Below, piece by piece: positions 34,679 to 46,100 of a stretch of 64,000 bases of DNA; position 1 is the stretch's first letter, and every line of letters starts with the position of its first letter. A program made the translations under genes and the position numbers. This stretch comes from Nectonema munidae (taxonomy: Eukaryota > Nematomorpha > Nectonematoida > Nectonematidae). The stretch lies in the NCBI GenBank assembly GCA_030549495.1, contig JAUIRK010000142.1:1066001-1130000 (forward strand), in the 5' to 3' direction. Below the pieces are notes generated by a model that was not told where the DNA came from, did not search any database, and saw only the letters and a program-made list of their open reading frames with translations.

Positions 34679-34850
34679 ACCTGGAGTATCTGTGACGGGA
34701 GCAGCTGGGCTCGGCTCGTCGGTGATGGTGTCTAGAAAGTCGTCGACGGCACTAGAGACTAGTGCGTCGGTAAAGCCGCAGAGGTCGTCAGGCTCTGCGG
34801 ACTTTTCAGGGGGACTCTTGCTGATTTTTGCAAGAGCCCGCTGAAAGGCT

Positions 34851-35286
34851 TCACTTCTTCGGCTTCGTATTTTGGCGCGCCGGAGCCTGCGCCTTTCTTG
34901 GAAAGGGCGGTATACGACGAGCCGGCTGCGTTGGCTGAGTTGGAGCAGGAATATGTAATCCAGAGAACGCGCTTACTGACATTTGTCGAGTTGCGGCCTC
35001 CCAGTTACTTTGAGTGGCCACACATGCAGTAGTCGCTAATAGATTTACCTGCCTTATGTCTTTAGGATGCATCACATCTACATAGTCAGAAATGATTTTA
35101 AACAAACTGATAATAACATTATCTTTAGCATTGCGGGAAGTGGCTGGGAGAGCTTCCATGAATGCCGAGATTCTGCCGTGTGCCAGTTCGGGAGATACTT
35201 CTTGTCCACACTCCTCCCTAACTAGTTCTTCCTTGATGGAAATATCTAGAGGAGCTGTAGGAGGTGGGGAGGTGTGTGGCGAGCCT
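34851..35286 (-). pseudogene. gag-like segment of the DIRS-like fossil
   Basis: A short segment upstream of the RT part in the same direction: an N-terminal Pro/Ser-rich stretch, a helical middle (NVIISLFKIISDYVDVMHPK) and a basic Pro/Ala/Gln-rich tail (PTQPTQPARRIPPFPRKAQA). Position, size and basic tail suit a nucleocapsid-like protein. There is no zinc knuckle. Assigned by position only. Confidence 0.4.
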
Positions 35287-35639
35287 TGAGCCTAAGCTTA
35301 AATGAAGAAATAACACTTGGTATGCGTAAAAACAAGTACTAAGGTTATGCTTGTTATATACGGTGTGTAGAGCGAATAAAGTTTGTTCCTCAATCTCGCA
35401 ATTCATTTTCACAGGTGTGTGGAGAGATACAGTCATTACCTACACAATCAGATAAATGCCTCTCTTCGTCTATTCGCTTTGAAAGAGGTAGAACATTACT
35501 GTTTATTTTTAAAATATAAACTATATATATTGTACCTGATCTTAAAGGCAATCCTTGATATCATAGGTAAGGGTGTAGGACGTCTGCCGATTCCATATTT
35601 GTCCAGGGAACCTTTGGCATTCAAATAATTGTAATAATG

Positions 35640-36010
35640 ACATTGGCCCAGTAATCAATTTCTCACGAGCACATAGAATTGTGGCATGACTTAATTAAGC
35701 CTCTATCTTATATCTATCCACTAAATTATAACTATGTCTAGAGATAAACTATTTAACTAACTAAATAATAACTAATCTAGATATGAACTATTTAACAAAC
35801 TCGCTTGTTAACCTTGCTAACTAACTCTTTAAATAAGTCATTTCAAAAGTTAACTAATTAACAATTTCACTAACCAACTGACCAACTCTACAACTCATTT
35901 GGATCATTAACTCACGGATTAATTTAACAGGCAGCTAACTAAATGATTTACAAATAAACTAACAAAACTTACTGCTGCTCTACTAACTAAGGCCTGTAAG
36001 CTAATTCAGT
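35640..36010. repeat. CTAACTAA-rich simple sequence
   Basis: Irregular repetition of ctaactaac, actaactaa and aactaact. A shorter inverse-orientation stretch (ttagttagctagatagttattcgttagtta) lies at about 46360-46400. No open frame. Confidence 0.6.
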
Positions 36011-36975
36011 ATCTTTAATGTCTCATTTAAAAACACAGAAAGAAAAAATTATCATTGCAAAATCTTCAATGGGCAAAGGTCCGTTGCAAAGGCTCCAAGA
36101 TAAAGAATACACAATGTGTTGAATATATCTATATTATATCAAATTCAAGTATTTTTATAATATTGAAACTCTTCTTTATTGGACCAAAAATTCCAACAAA
36201 TATTTTACAGAGTATATAGATGAATTTTTATTATTACGTTTTCCGTTTAGTAAAAGAGTTAAAAAATTTATTAAGTTTAAATAGTGTATGTAAATTGATT
36301 TTTCATGAATGCTGATTAATGGACCCTATATGATTGATCTAGTCATAAAATCCAAATTTATCGACAGTTAAAAACAGACTTGTTTTATATGTGGGATTGA
36401 AGAAAATAACTTTTTCTAATCACATTCAATAAACGCCCCAAATTCGAAAAGTTGGGGTTTACGTAATCTTCACAAGCTACTATAATCGTTTGTTTTCAAT
36501 TCCAAAACTAATATAGTTTGAATAGGACTAAACTACAAATATTGTGGAATAGAAGCGAGTTTGTAGTGGTAAAATTGAAAAAAAAAGATCAGATGCAATA
36601 GATGAATACTTTCGAATGTTGTTAAGAAACCACGTGGAAAGTTTTTTAAATAAGCTATAAATTATCTATTTTATTCTCTACTTAACTAACATAAAAAATA
36701 AAAGTAATTTGTCTAACTTTATGACTTGCTTTTCATTTACACTTGATAAATTTTTAGTGTTCTAGGAGAGAACTTTTCATCCTTTTTTTGTATATTCTCA
36801 AGATTAGAGTTGTAAAATATTAATAAATCTAAATTTTACTTTAATTTATGTAAAGTTGAGCTAATACGTTACTAATTAACTTTATTACTTTTTTTCCTTT
36901 TCAGTTTAAAACAAGGGTTATTGTAAATAAAAAGAGAAACGAATAATAATCCTCATTAGTTATCTTTTATTTCAG
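36010..36975. other. AT-rich spacer, nothing recognised
   Basis: No open frame or repeat of note. It ends with a good splice acceptor (atcttttatttcag, 36975) that precedes the next coding exon. Confidence 0.5.
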
Positions 36976-37291
36976 GAAAAAGAATTCAAATCAACATAAA
37001 TAAAAAGCCAAAATGGATAAGATAAGGAAAAAAGTGAAGATATCTTTCAAATTTAAAGACATTCTCTACAAAATTTTGATCGAAGTTGTCAGTACGTTTC
37101 CAATATTGTTCTTTTTCAAGGGATGCATTGTAGTTTATTTAGTTCTACTGCCTTCAACATACTTCTATCTCTTTGGAGAGCCAGCTATCAGGGGATTTAT
37201 TTGCAATGATCCTGCTTTCTCCCGACCATATAAAGGAGAACATTTTAATGAGGCCATTTTTGTTTGCCCTTTCACCTTCACAGTCATCTTG
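36976..37291 (+). CDS. Phospholipid phosphatase (PAP2/wunen type), first coding exon
   Basis: The acceptor at 36975 and an ATG in strong context (CCAAAATGG, 37013) open 93 codons to the donor TTG|GTAAGG at 37292, phase 0. The residues PAIRGFICNDPAFSRPYKGE match the hallmark of lipid phosphate phosphatases ([20 protein letters not shown] in human PLPP1). They are preceded by a first membrane helix (about 21-47, IEVVSTFPILFFFKGC) and followed by a second (about 77-93, IFVCPFTFTVIL). The exon end coincides with the conserved exon border after the second helix start. The enzyme dephosphorylates lipid phosphates at the plasma membrane. The catalytic exons (KxxxxxxRP, PSGH, SRxxxxxHxxxD) are not visible downstream to 43 kb, so the gene is either interrupted by a very long intron or a remnant. 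Confidence 0.65.
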
Positions 37292-37319
37292 GTAAGGATT
37301 TTAAATGAATAATTATTTC

Positions 37320-39500
37320 CATCTCTTCATAAGCACGGATCTCATCATTTGCTCAATTTCTCATGTGCGCAAACCAAAAGAGCGTACGATACTTCAAATT
37401 TATCCTTTTTTACATTCACAAAATTCGTTTTCTCTTAAAATTTTCTTCTGCCACTCCCCATCCCCGTGAGTTAGAAAATTCTAAAAACGTCACTGGTTCT
37501 AACATATTACCAGAAATTTGATATAGACTACGTGAAATTCAAATGGTTTAAACCTCTATAAATTCATGAAAAATACTTCACCCTTTTGCAAATCAACCTT
37601 TCTCAAATCAACATTACCATGACAAAATTTACTAACAAATTAAATGCCTCAACTGCAGAGAACGTGTTCTGGCTAAACAACACATAACGATAAATAAAAC
37701 CTCACTCGCTACTTGGAAACAAAAAAGAACTACTGTCAGATTTACAAGATGGAAAAAAGATCAAAAAGATGAATAAATTATCTTGATATTTCTGTAAATG
37801 AAATTTGTTAGCTTTCCTTATTTTTCTATGTATTTCATTAATCTTGCGTTTTCTTTGCTAGGTTAATCATATTGGAAACCCGGTGTAACTGATTGACGAC
37901 ATTTGACAAAAAAATGCCTGCATATCATCTAATTGTACTTAACTTAAAAAAACTTGATTAATTTTTAATTAAAAACCATTGAAAGCGCAAATAATTTTCT
38001 ATAACTTTATGAAAAATTGTTTCTGTTTTTAATTTTTATGGATGCAAAAGATTTTTTTATAATTGCAATGTACCCTTAAATGAGTTGTTATGCCTTTAGC
38101 ACCTCGAGTTTACGATCAATTAACGAAATTTATAGTGTGGCTTGCGTATATATAATGAAAATTTATACTAATAATAATTGTTGGATGATTTTTTTGCTTT
38201 AGAGCAAGTGTTTTCTTAAAAAAAATTTTAGTGTGATACTTTTTTTTATAATTCAACTAATAATGTATAAAGGCATATTTTTTGCATTTATTAGTTGAGA
38301 TTTCTTTTGCGTTTATAAATAGTTTTCAATCTCAATTTAAAGTTGAAATTCATCAAATCATATGTTAATTTGAATTTAATTTTATGTTACATATATGAAC
38401 CCAACGTCATCGTCGTTTAATAAAAAAATGAGGGCTAGCAAGTAAATTTTTACGATTTGTTTTAATGAAATTTTCCCAATTATTATTCACATTTTTATTA
38501 AATTTTTTAGCATAAAATCAATTTTGTCATAAAAATTTTATTTTACTTCACTAAATTTTTATTTAAACAAAGGATATAAAGAGAAAATTGCAAGGTAATA
38601 TAAAAAATTTTAAAAGAAAATCCTGTTAAAAAATAGGCAGGACTTCTCATCTAGCACTCCTCTCCTCCTTGAAGGCCTGCATGTAACAATGTCTGTTTGG
38701 CATGATTAAACGTTTTTTTACTCTAAAATTAATATTTCTAAAAAAAATGAGAGAGTTTAAATTAGAAACGAATGAAATTTGTGAACTTTCATTTTGTAAC
38801 AACAGTGAAATTTAGATTTTTTTGGAATAAGTTAATGGTGATTTTTTCCAAAATAATGACAATTGTACAGACGTCAAGAATTAACATGTATACCTGAAAA
38901 TCAAGGAAATAAAGATGCAAGATTTTCTAATTCTTTAAAATTTGAATGAATAAATGTTGAAGAACTAAAAATTATTTTTCTATATTATCCCAAAATTTGT
39001 ATGATCAACAACAAAATTGGAAAATACAAATTCCCACAACAGGAAGTGTGACCCGATAAAATGACTTTCTCAAGTCAGTCGTTATTTCCGAAAGCAAGTA
39101 ATGGACTCACTTTTGATATTGAAATTAAAGAATTGGCCGCTTTTTTGAAAAGATCATTGTCACTGGTGTATTTAAGGCAGAGGGCCATTGCACCTTCCCC
39201 TTTCTTACAATGAAGTAGGGATCACCAATAATAGTTTATAAAAGACGAATTGTATTGTTTGCTTTTCAATGCATTTGGAATAGTACATTTTTTGTAAATA
39301 TATGCATAATATAAATTGGATGTTATTCGGTTCAGAATTAACCTTGAAATAAAAAGAATCTTGGATTTGAAGTATCAATTTTTAAAAGCCGCATGCTCCT
39401 GTCTACAATAATTTTATGAATACCCCATGGAAATTGTTATGGAACGCCATGTGTTTTCTTCAATAGAGACTATTGCTCCATTGAAACATATTAAACGTTC
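37320..39500. other. AT-rich spacer or intron, nothing recognised
   Basis: No further lipid-phosphatase exon or transposon motif was seen on either strand. Confidence 0.4.
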
Positions 39501-39889
39501 TTTCATATCAAGTGTTGTGCATTTACAAGGGAGGCGGATTTTAGCCCCTCCCCCTGCCCTTCTCCCTCACCCCTCAACTAAAATTTTATTATTCTTGAAA
39601 ATTTGTAATCATATATATATATATATATATATTGGAACACACAAGAGTTATACATAATCAAATTTCAAATTTCAGACCAATGGCAATAGTAAACTCAATT
39701 TCCAGGGTTTTTAGAAAATCCTGCATTTCCAAATTTCAAATTATTATTTGTTTGAAAACAATTTGATTTCACACTCCCAATATAGATTTAGGCCTTCTTT
39801 TTCTACAGATTATAAATGGCCTTGAATATAAAAACGAAGTAATTTCCCTGTTCTTAGATTTATTTCTATATCTGATGTAATATTGCTCA

Positions 39890-41095
39890 AAAAACAGGAA
39901 TTTTTCGACTTTTCCCACTATGTCCTTCTGTTCTTTGAATCCTATTTAGAAGATAGACTTCAATCGGTTTATTTAAAAGATTTCTTCTCTCACGATATTT
40001 GAGTATCATCAGGAGTACCATAAGGGTCAATCTTATGGCCTCTCCTGTTTAACATCTATATGACATTTTTAAATGTACACCGAAAGGTACCACTCTATTG
40101 TTTGCTGATGATGTAAGCATTATCTTCTCATAAAAGCTGTGGACTGAGGATTTCTTACGTTATAGTATAAACTGCATCTTCCTGGCTTTCGGCCAATAAC
40201 TTCATCAAAAAATTTGATTCATTTCTACTCTAATTGAGCTTCCTACCCTTCACTACTTTCAATTTATATGTTTTGAATAGCTACCACTTTATATATTTTG
40301 AATAGCTACCACTTTATATTACTTTCAATTTATATATTTTGAATAGGTACCACTCTATTGTTTGCTGATGCTGTAAGAATTATCTTCTCATAAAAGCTAT
40401 GAACTGAAGATTTCTTACGTTATAATATAAACTGCATCTTCCTGGCTTTCGGCCAATAACTTAAAAATAAATACAAAAAAATCACGTAGTTTGGTATTTT
40501 CTTATAAGAACATCAAAAAATTTGATTCATTTCTACTCTAATTAAGCTTCCTACCCTTCATTAATTTCAATTTACTCGCTCTCACAATTCCCCAAATATC
40601 TCCTGGAACAAACTTATCTCAAACATACATCACAAGCTTGCATATACGATAGGTATATTGAAATATTTCAAAAATTCATCTACTACTAGTATACTGCTCA
40701 TTCCCTACAAATCCCTCCTTAGTCCTCATCGCACATTCAGTATCTTCAACTGGGTTCACTACTCTTGTTTATCTCTGCAACGGTTGCAAAAGAATGCGTT
40801 GAGAATTGTTTTTAACATGAACTTTTTCTCTCACACATGTCGGGTTATTTCGAACATAAACTTTTGGAGGTTAAAGATATATATAACTTGAGGGTAGCCA
40901 TGACTGTTTATAAGTTATCCAACTCTCTCATGCCTCATATCTTCAATTCGTTACTAAACCAAAATTCATTCGTCATTTTTACGTCACTTTTTTGTCAACA
41001 CTGTTTTTCTTGCTATATTTGATCATCCTTTATCTTCTTTTTCTATAAATTTACTTTGTAATATTGATTTTGTTGAAAAACCCTATCCCTTACTT
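39890..41095 (+). pseudogene. CR1/jockey-like LINE fragment with internal duplication
   Basis: The reading, with breaks, gives FFESYLEDRLQSVYL (about 39930), GVPxGSILWPLLFNIYM (about 40015-40060), a decayed LFADDV box (40090-40115), then LSLQRLQKNALRIVFNMNFF (40760-40830). DIYNLRVAMTVYKLSNSLMP follows (40875-40935). These are the palm, catalytic and thumb/C-terminal motifs of CR1/jockey RTs. A 260-base block from 40087 is repeated from 40347. Confidence 0.75.
40087..40580. repeat. Tandem duplication of 260 bp within LINE fragment
   Basis: The block starting GGTACCACTCTATTGTTTGC (40087) repeats from 40347 through the shared parts gatttcttacgtta, ctgcatcttcctggctttcg and caaaaaatttgattcatttc. 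The second copy has about 50 extra bases (40460-40510). A few substitutions separate the copies. Confidence 0.8.
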
Positions 41096-41639
41096 ACTTT
41101 ACATCTTTTCCCAATAAACATCGCAACTTTGAAGCAAATGTCAATCCAAATTTTGATTGATGATAAAATTCCTTACCAAAAGATTTATTCAAATTTTAAA
41201 TAAAATTAATTTTTATACCAAATCAACAATGTTTATTTCATTTGAAGACTTAGTTTTGGGAAAAATTATATATTTTTTTTAAATAAATCGAACATGCTTG
41301 TTTTATTTCTACACAATTTTTTTGCCATTAAAATGGGAGATTGTGTGAAGATTTTAATCATATTTGTGTTTGACGATTAAAAATTATTTCCTAGAATAGA
41401 CTATTATTTCTATTTTCAATAAAGTATTATTAAAATCATGGATGCAAATTTCAAAAACATCCAGCAGAATATTTATATGGTGCTGATACAATTTCTTCGC
41501 TCAGTTTTCACCATAACTGTGAAAATTTTGTCCAGAATTAGTGATATATGCCTGAAAATTATCTCTAAAACATAATTTTATATTTTAAATAAAATATAGC
41601 CCAGTTCATTTCAGGGCTTACTTTTTGCTATTACATTGT

Positions 41640-43000
41640 AAGAATGTTTGAAGGCACACTGAAATGAGAACACGACTCTAGCAAAATGTTAATAAGAAAA
41701 TTTATTGACGGCAATCGTGGATCTCCAAAAGATGCCAGACACCAACTCTGAGCTAGGATTGGAAGCTCTTTGGCCTTATCTCCGTATGTCTTGGAGTGAT
41801 CTGTAGTAGCGAGAGCTGTTGCAGAGTGGTGGTGATGCTGGGCTTGAGTTGAGATCTTCGATTTGTGGTCATCTTCAGGTAAATGTCAATTTACAGAATT
41901 GTTGGTTAAATGATTCAAGGTCCAGTAGGAGTGATGGTGATTTGATGAATGAGGTGAATGTTGAATATTTACACATACCATAATGATGTTACAACGACAT
42001 CATAAGGAAAATGAATTTTTTTTTGAATGAAATGAGATACTATAGAAAGTCGTTTAATAAAATGCTCTTATATGGTGAATATTGTAATCTTTTGAGGAGC
42101 TATATAAGTAGTATGTAAGTTGTCTACACGGAAGATCTACCCATTTCGAAAGAGCTAGGAATTGGTGAATCTAGTATTCATTAAAAAGACCAAGATCAAC
42201 AAAGATATTGTCTTCAATATAAAAAATATGAGTTTAAATTCTGTGCTAAATACATCTCTGAAAAAGATTTTTTCGAAATTAATAAATTTGTGATAAAAGT
42301 AGTGTTACCAAGGAACTATTATATAGAATGAAGAGCTAAACTAGACACCATATCAAGTATTAGAGAAATGAAGAAACAGTGTAATATAACGAATTAGTAA
42401 GCAAAGAATTAAGGTAATATTGAGATATATAGTTCAAAGCTGTCTCTTTACTTTTTATTACATGAAAAGAAGGATAAACTAAGGAACACTAGTAATAAAA
42501 CTAAAGCGAGCATAAAGTACTCAATTTGTTTAGAGTGGCCACTCAGAAATATTTTTTACTATGTCATTTTATAAAAATTTTATGGTGGAATTAATATTTA
42601 ATTAATTAATAATTGTTATTTTTATAATTAATAATTTGTCATATTTAATAAAACAAATCTGAAAATGTAAGCGATTGTAGTCGAAATGGGTTTGTAGGAT
42701 TATGGATAAGTCTTCAAATTAAAATCTTAAATCGTTGACAAAATTTTGGAAACTTGATATCAAGGTTCTGTATATTCAATGAATGAATATTTTTCTACAA
42801 ACTTCTACTCTTGCCTCAACACATTTTAGCAATAACGCTTGTATTTACTTAATTTGTTAGTATTGGCAGAGAAAAATATATTTCATATACGTAATACGAA
42901 GCTCTGTGAACGAATTAGGAGAAGCTTAACCTTGGAAGGCTTACGAGTTCTTCTGATTTTGGTAAATATTTTGACATTTTTAATATACGTAAACGGTGGG
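41640..43000. other. Spacer with a GC-richer block at 41690-41890
   Basis: The block 41690-41890 is GC-richer; its minus-strand reading (HHHHSATALATTDHSKTYGD, LPILAQSWCLASFGDPRLPS) is open for about 80 codons but not recognised. A segment 42880-42960, bordered by ttgttag and TTG|GTAAAT, is open and could be an exon, but nothing supports it beyond the splice-like borders. Confidence 0.25.
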
Positions 43001-43009
43001 AAAAGGAGC

Positions 43010-43017
43010 TATAAATA
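43010..43017 (+). promoter_or_regulatory. TATA box of the secreted four-domain gene
   Basis: TATAAATA, 67 bases before the ATG at 43084. A likely transcription start lies near 43040. There is no other strong TATA motif nearby in the right place. Confidence 0.65.
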
Positions 43018-43083
43018 AAGGCGTGAGGAGTGAGACCTTTCATCATTTCCTTCAAAAGCTTGTTTCTTCACGATTTCTTTAGA

Positions 43084-43150
43084 ATGCGCAACAGTATCTT
43101 GCTCTCATCCTTATTAGTGATAATTGCGGAACTGCTTTCTGGAATAAAAG
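43084..43150 (+). CDS. Signal-peptide exon of four-domain gene
   Basis: ATG at 43084, then MRNSILLSSLLVIIAELLSG followed by IK. It has a short basic start, a hydrophobic core of about 14 residues and a small-residue cleavage region (LLSG). Donor AAAAG|GTATGT at 43151, phase 1. Confidence 0.75.
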
Positions 43151-46100
43151 GTATGTAATCACAATTGATTTTAGTGTAAAGAAATCCCTTCTGTTCATGA
43201 TACCTATTGGTACTGAGCCTAGTTCTCTTTGAATTGAACAAATTCAAACTTTATCCTGCCAAAAAATGGATACTTCACGGTAGGTTTGTAGCATTAAAAA
43301 ATGTAGTCTAGGATTAGGGGTAAGTGCAATCCCAAACACAAACTGCTCATTTTTGTTTGGGCATGAATTTTATGTTACGTAATCATGTGTAATTTGAACG
43401 TGTAGGCAAAGGGTTTCTTTGTCAACAAATAAATTACTTAACATTTAAAACTATTTACTTAGTTTTTAATAGCAATTTTTATTAATAAACACACACAATT
43501 AATCTTATTGTATACTTCTTTTAGTTTTTGGAAAAAATATAAAATTTTGGTATTTTTAATCAAATTGAAGGAAAATTTGCTTTATTTTTAATGTAGCGAT
43601 GCGCGAAAGGCCAACTTCTGGATGAAAATGACATTCGGATGAGCAAAGATAAGCAGATAGTAAATATATATATGTATATATATAAAGTTGGATTAATCAA
43701 CTGTCTTCTTTATAAATTTACCCTCATTAATGCAAATAAATTAAATAAAAATTAGACTTAACTAAAGCTAATGTACAGTTCAAAAATAATATATATTTTT
43801 CAAATTCATGCGTGATAATTGTTGGCATTGAATCTGACTGCCATGACACTTTTAAGGAATTTGCAATCTAAATGGAGCGGATAAAGAAGAAAAAACGGCT
43901 CTTACTGGTGAACAAGTGACTCTATTTTTTTCTGTAACCTGTCCCCCTGACGATCGAGACGACAAAGTGTACTTTTCCATCAATGACCTTCTCGTGACTT
44001 CTTCGACTCCATCATATACTCTCATCACTCAATCTAACTTGAATACTGACGGTTCAACATCCTTTTCTTATACGCTGTACTTTGTGGTCAACACGGATAC
44101 CCTGGTACATGCCATTAAAGTTGAAGAAAATCCCAATGTTGATGCTGCTTATGTCAAGAGAAATGCACAGAAAACGTACACCATCTCCATAGCAGGTATC
44201 ATACGAGAACTTCTAACCCGCTTATACAAGATCTACCGAGAAAAAAGGTTAAATTTATATACACTAAATAGATGGGCAATAAATATACTTGCTATAGAAG
44301 ATAGTGGCTTGTGATAAGTAGAGATTCGCATATTCGCTAGACAGGTTATTAAGCATTACAAAAGAATAAGTAAATTTTTGTCAATATTTCAAACATTCAA
44401 TTAATAAATTCTACGATCACCTTAGTGGAAAAAAATAAAGTTTTGACACTAAATTAAGGAATATGGTTTGCAATTTTCAGCAGATTGATAAATAACTTTA
44501 ACATCCATAACAAAAATACATTACTAAGTACAGTACATTCGAATTTAAATGTATGTTCAAATTTTTTTTAACTAACATGTTTTCAATCCTCTATTCATAT
44601 CACAAATGTTTGCTTCAATAGCAACAAACTGTGCAAGTGGATTTAATTTAAACTAATAATAATAATTATTGAAATTTAGTATAACTATAAAGATAGGTTT
44701 TCAAATCTTAGGTCTTTATAAGAAATTATTCAGGTATTGTTATCTTTTTTTATGATCAAAGGATTGCCATGGATACATCACATTTTACATCAGTTGTAGA
44801 TTAGTTTCCATATCTCTTAATTCAGAGCGTCTCAACGTTGATTCTAGCGTCCACAAAAGGGCATTTTGCCATTCCTATAAAATGCTCTGTAAAACAGTAC
44901 GAATAAATTAATGTATTATTATCCATACATTTTTTTCTTGATTGAAATACAAACACATTTAGGAAACATTTGAAAGATATTTTAATTTTATTCTTTATCT
45001 GTAAATTAAATTCTCTAAGAAAAAGGAGAATTAATTGCATTAAAATTCTATGATGAGGTTCAATGAAGCAGTTAACTAAATTTTTGAATATTACTAAATT
45101 AATTAATTAATTAATTTTTGAATATTACTAAATAAATCAATAAATTAATTAATTAATAAATTTTTGAATATTACTAAATAAATCAATAAATTAATTAATT
45201 AATAAATTTTTGAATATTACTAAATAAATTAATTAATTAATAAATTTTTGAATATTACTAAATAAATCAATTAATTAATTAATTTTGAATATTACTAAAT
45301 GAATTAATTAATTAATTAATAAATTTTTGAATATTACTAAATAAATCAATTAATTAATTAATAATAAAATTTTTGAATATTACTAAATGAATAAATTAAT
45401 TAATTAATAAATTTTTGAATATTACTAAATAAATCAATTAATTAATTAATAATAAAATTTTTGAATATTACTAAATCAATTAATTAATTAATAATACAAT
45501 TTTTGAATATTACTAAATAAATTAATTAAAGATAAAATTTTTGTATATTACTAAATAAAATAACTTAACTATGAGAAAAAATTTCGATAACAAAAAAACT
45601 AAATTTCCGTTCTTGCTAATTGGAAATGGCTAAGATACTTCAATTTGTTTGACAATGTTGCAGTAGATATTGTATTTTGTCATGTCTCAAAGTTTGAGAG
45701 TTTTTTTTATATATAAGTTAACTTTTTAATTGTAGATTTCATATTTTAGACAAAAACAAAATTACAAACTCAATGAAAGTAATGAAATACTTTACATGAT
45801 AGAAAATCTTTTTATTAAAAAAAGATACAAATAAATTGATGTTTTAACATCATATGATGTTATCGTAGTTAAGCTAAGAATTACTAGTAATAACTATTTA
45901 ATTTTTATTTAAAAAAATGTATATATAAATGTAAAAGTGAAATTAATTCCAGTAATATCAAACCCAACATTAAAATATGCACGATAAACAACAAACAACT
46001 AGCCTGTTTAAGTTTTTGCGGGTATGAATGATCTTTCCGGGGGATATCATTGATTATTACGGGTACCAATGATCTTTGCGGGTACCAATGATCTTTGCGG

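Larger units (their letters stand above)
32700..35290 (-). mobile_element. Fossil DIRS-like (integrase-less) retroelement
   Basis: The parts seen on the minus strand are a gag-like segment (about 35286-34851) followed by a reverse transcriptase plus RNase H segment (34678-32705). No integrase follows the RNase H and no long terminal repeats are visible, which together with the RNase H type (SDNTAAIYAI) points to the DIRS/Ngaro group. That is an inference from absence. No recombinase part was found. I regard it as an incomplete, inactive copy; the RT-RNase H segment shows little decay, suggesting a fairly recent insertion. Its composition is GC-richer than the neighbourhood. Confidence 0.6.
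39530..41640. repeat. Dispersed AT-rich repeat, copy C, interrupted by LINE
   Basis: The left part 39530-39720 (cctcaactaaaattt, cttgaaaatttgtaatcat, ttggaacacacaagagttata) and right part 41110-41640 (aataaacatcgcaactttgaagcaaatgtcaat, tccaaattttgattgatga) match consecutive segments of copy A (220-500, then 500-960). The LINE fragment at about 39890-41095 sits in between, so it inserted into this repeat. A TA microsatellite occurs at 39610-39632. Confidence 0.6.

Noticed and set aside
32877-34844. Several + strand open frames of 65-116 codons
   Set aside because: They are shadows on the opposite strand of the retroelement RT-RNase H segment.
42880-42960. Possible exon with ttgttag and GTAAAT borders
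   Set aside because: The residues match neither phospholipid phosphatases nor the four-domain protein, and the segment lies just upstream of the TATA box of the next gene.
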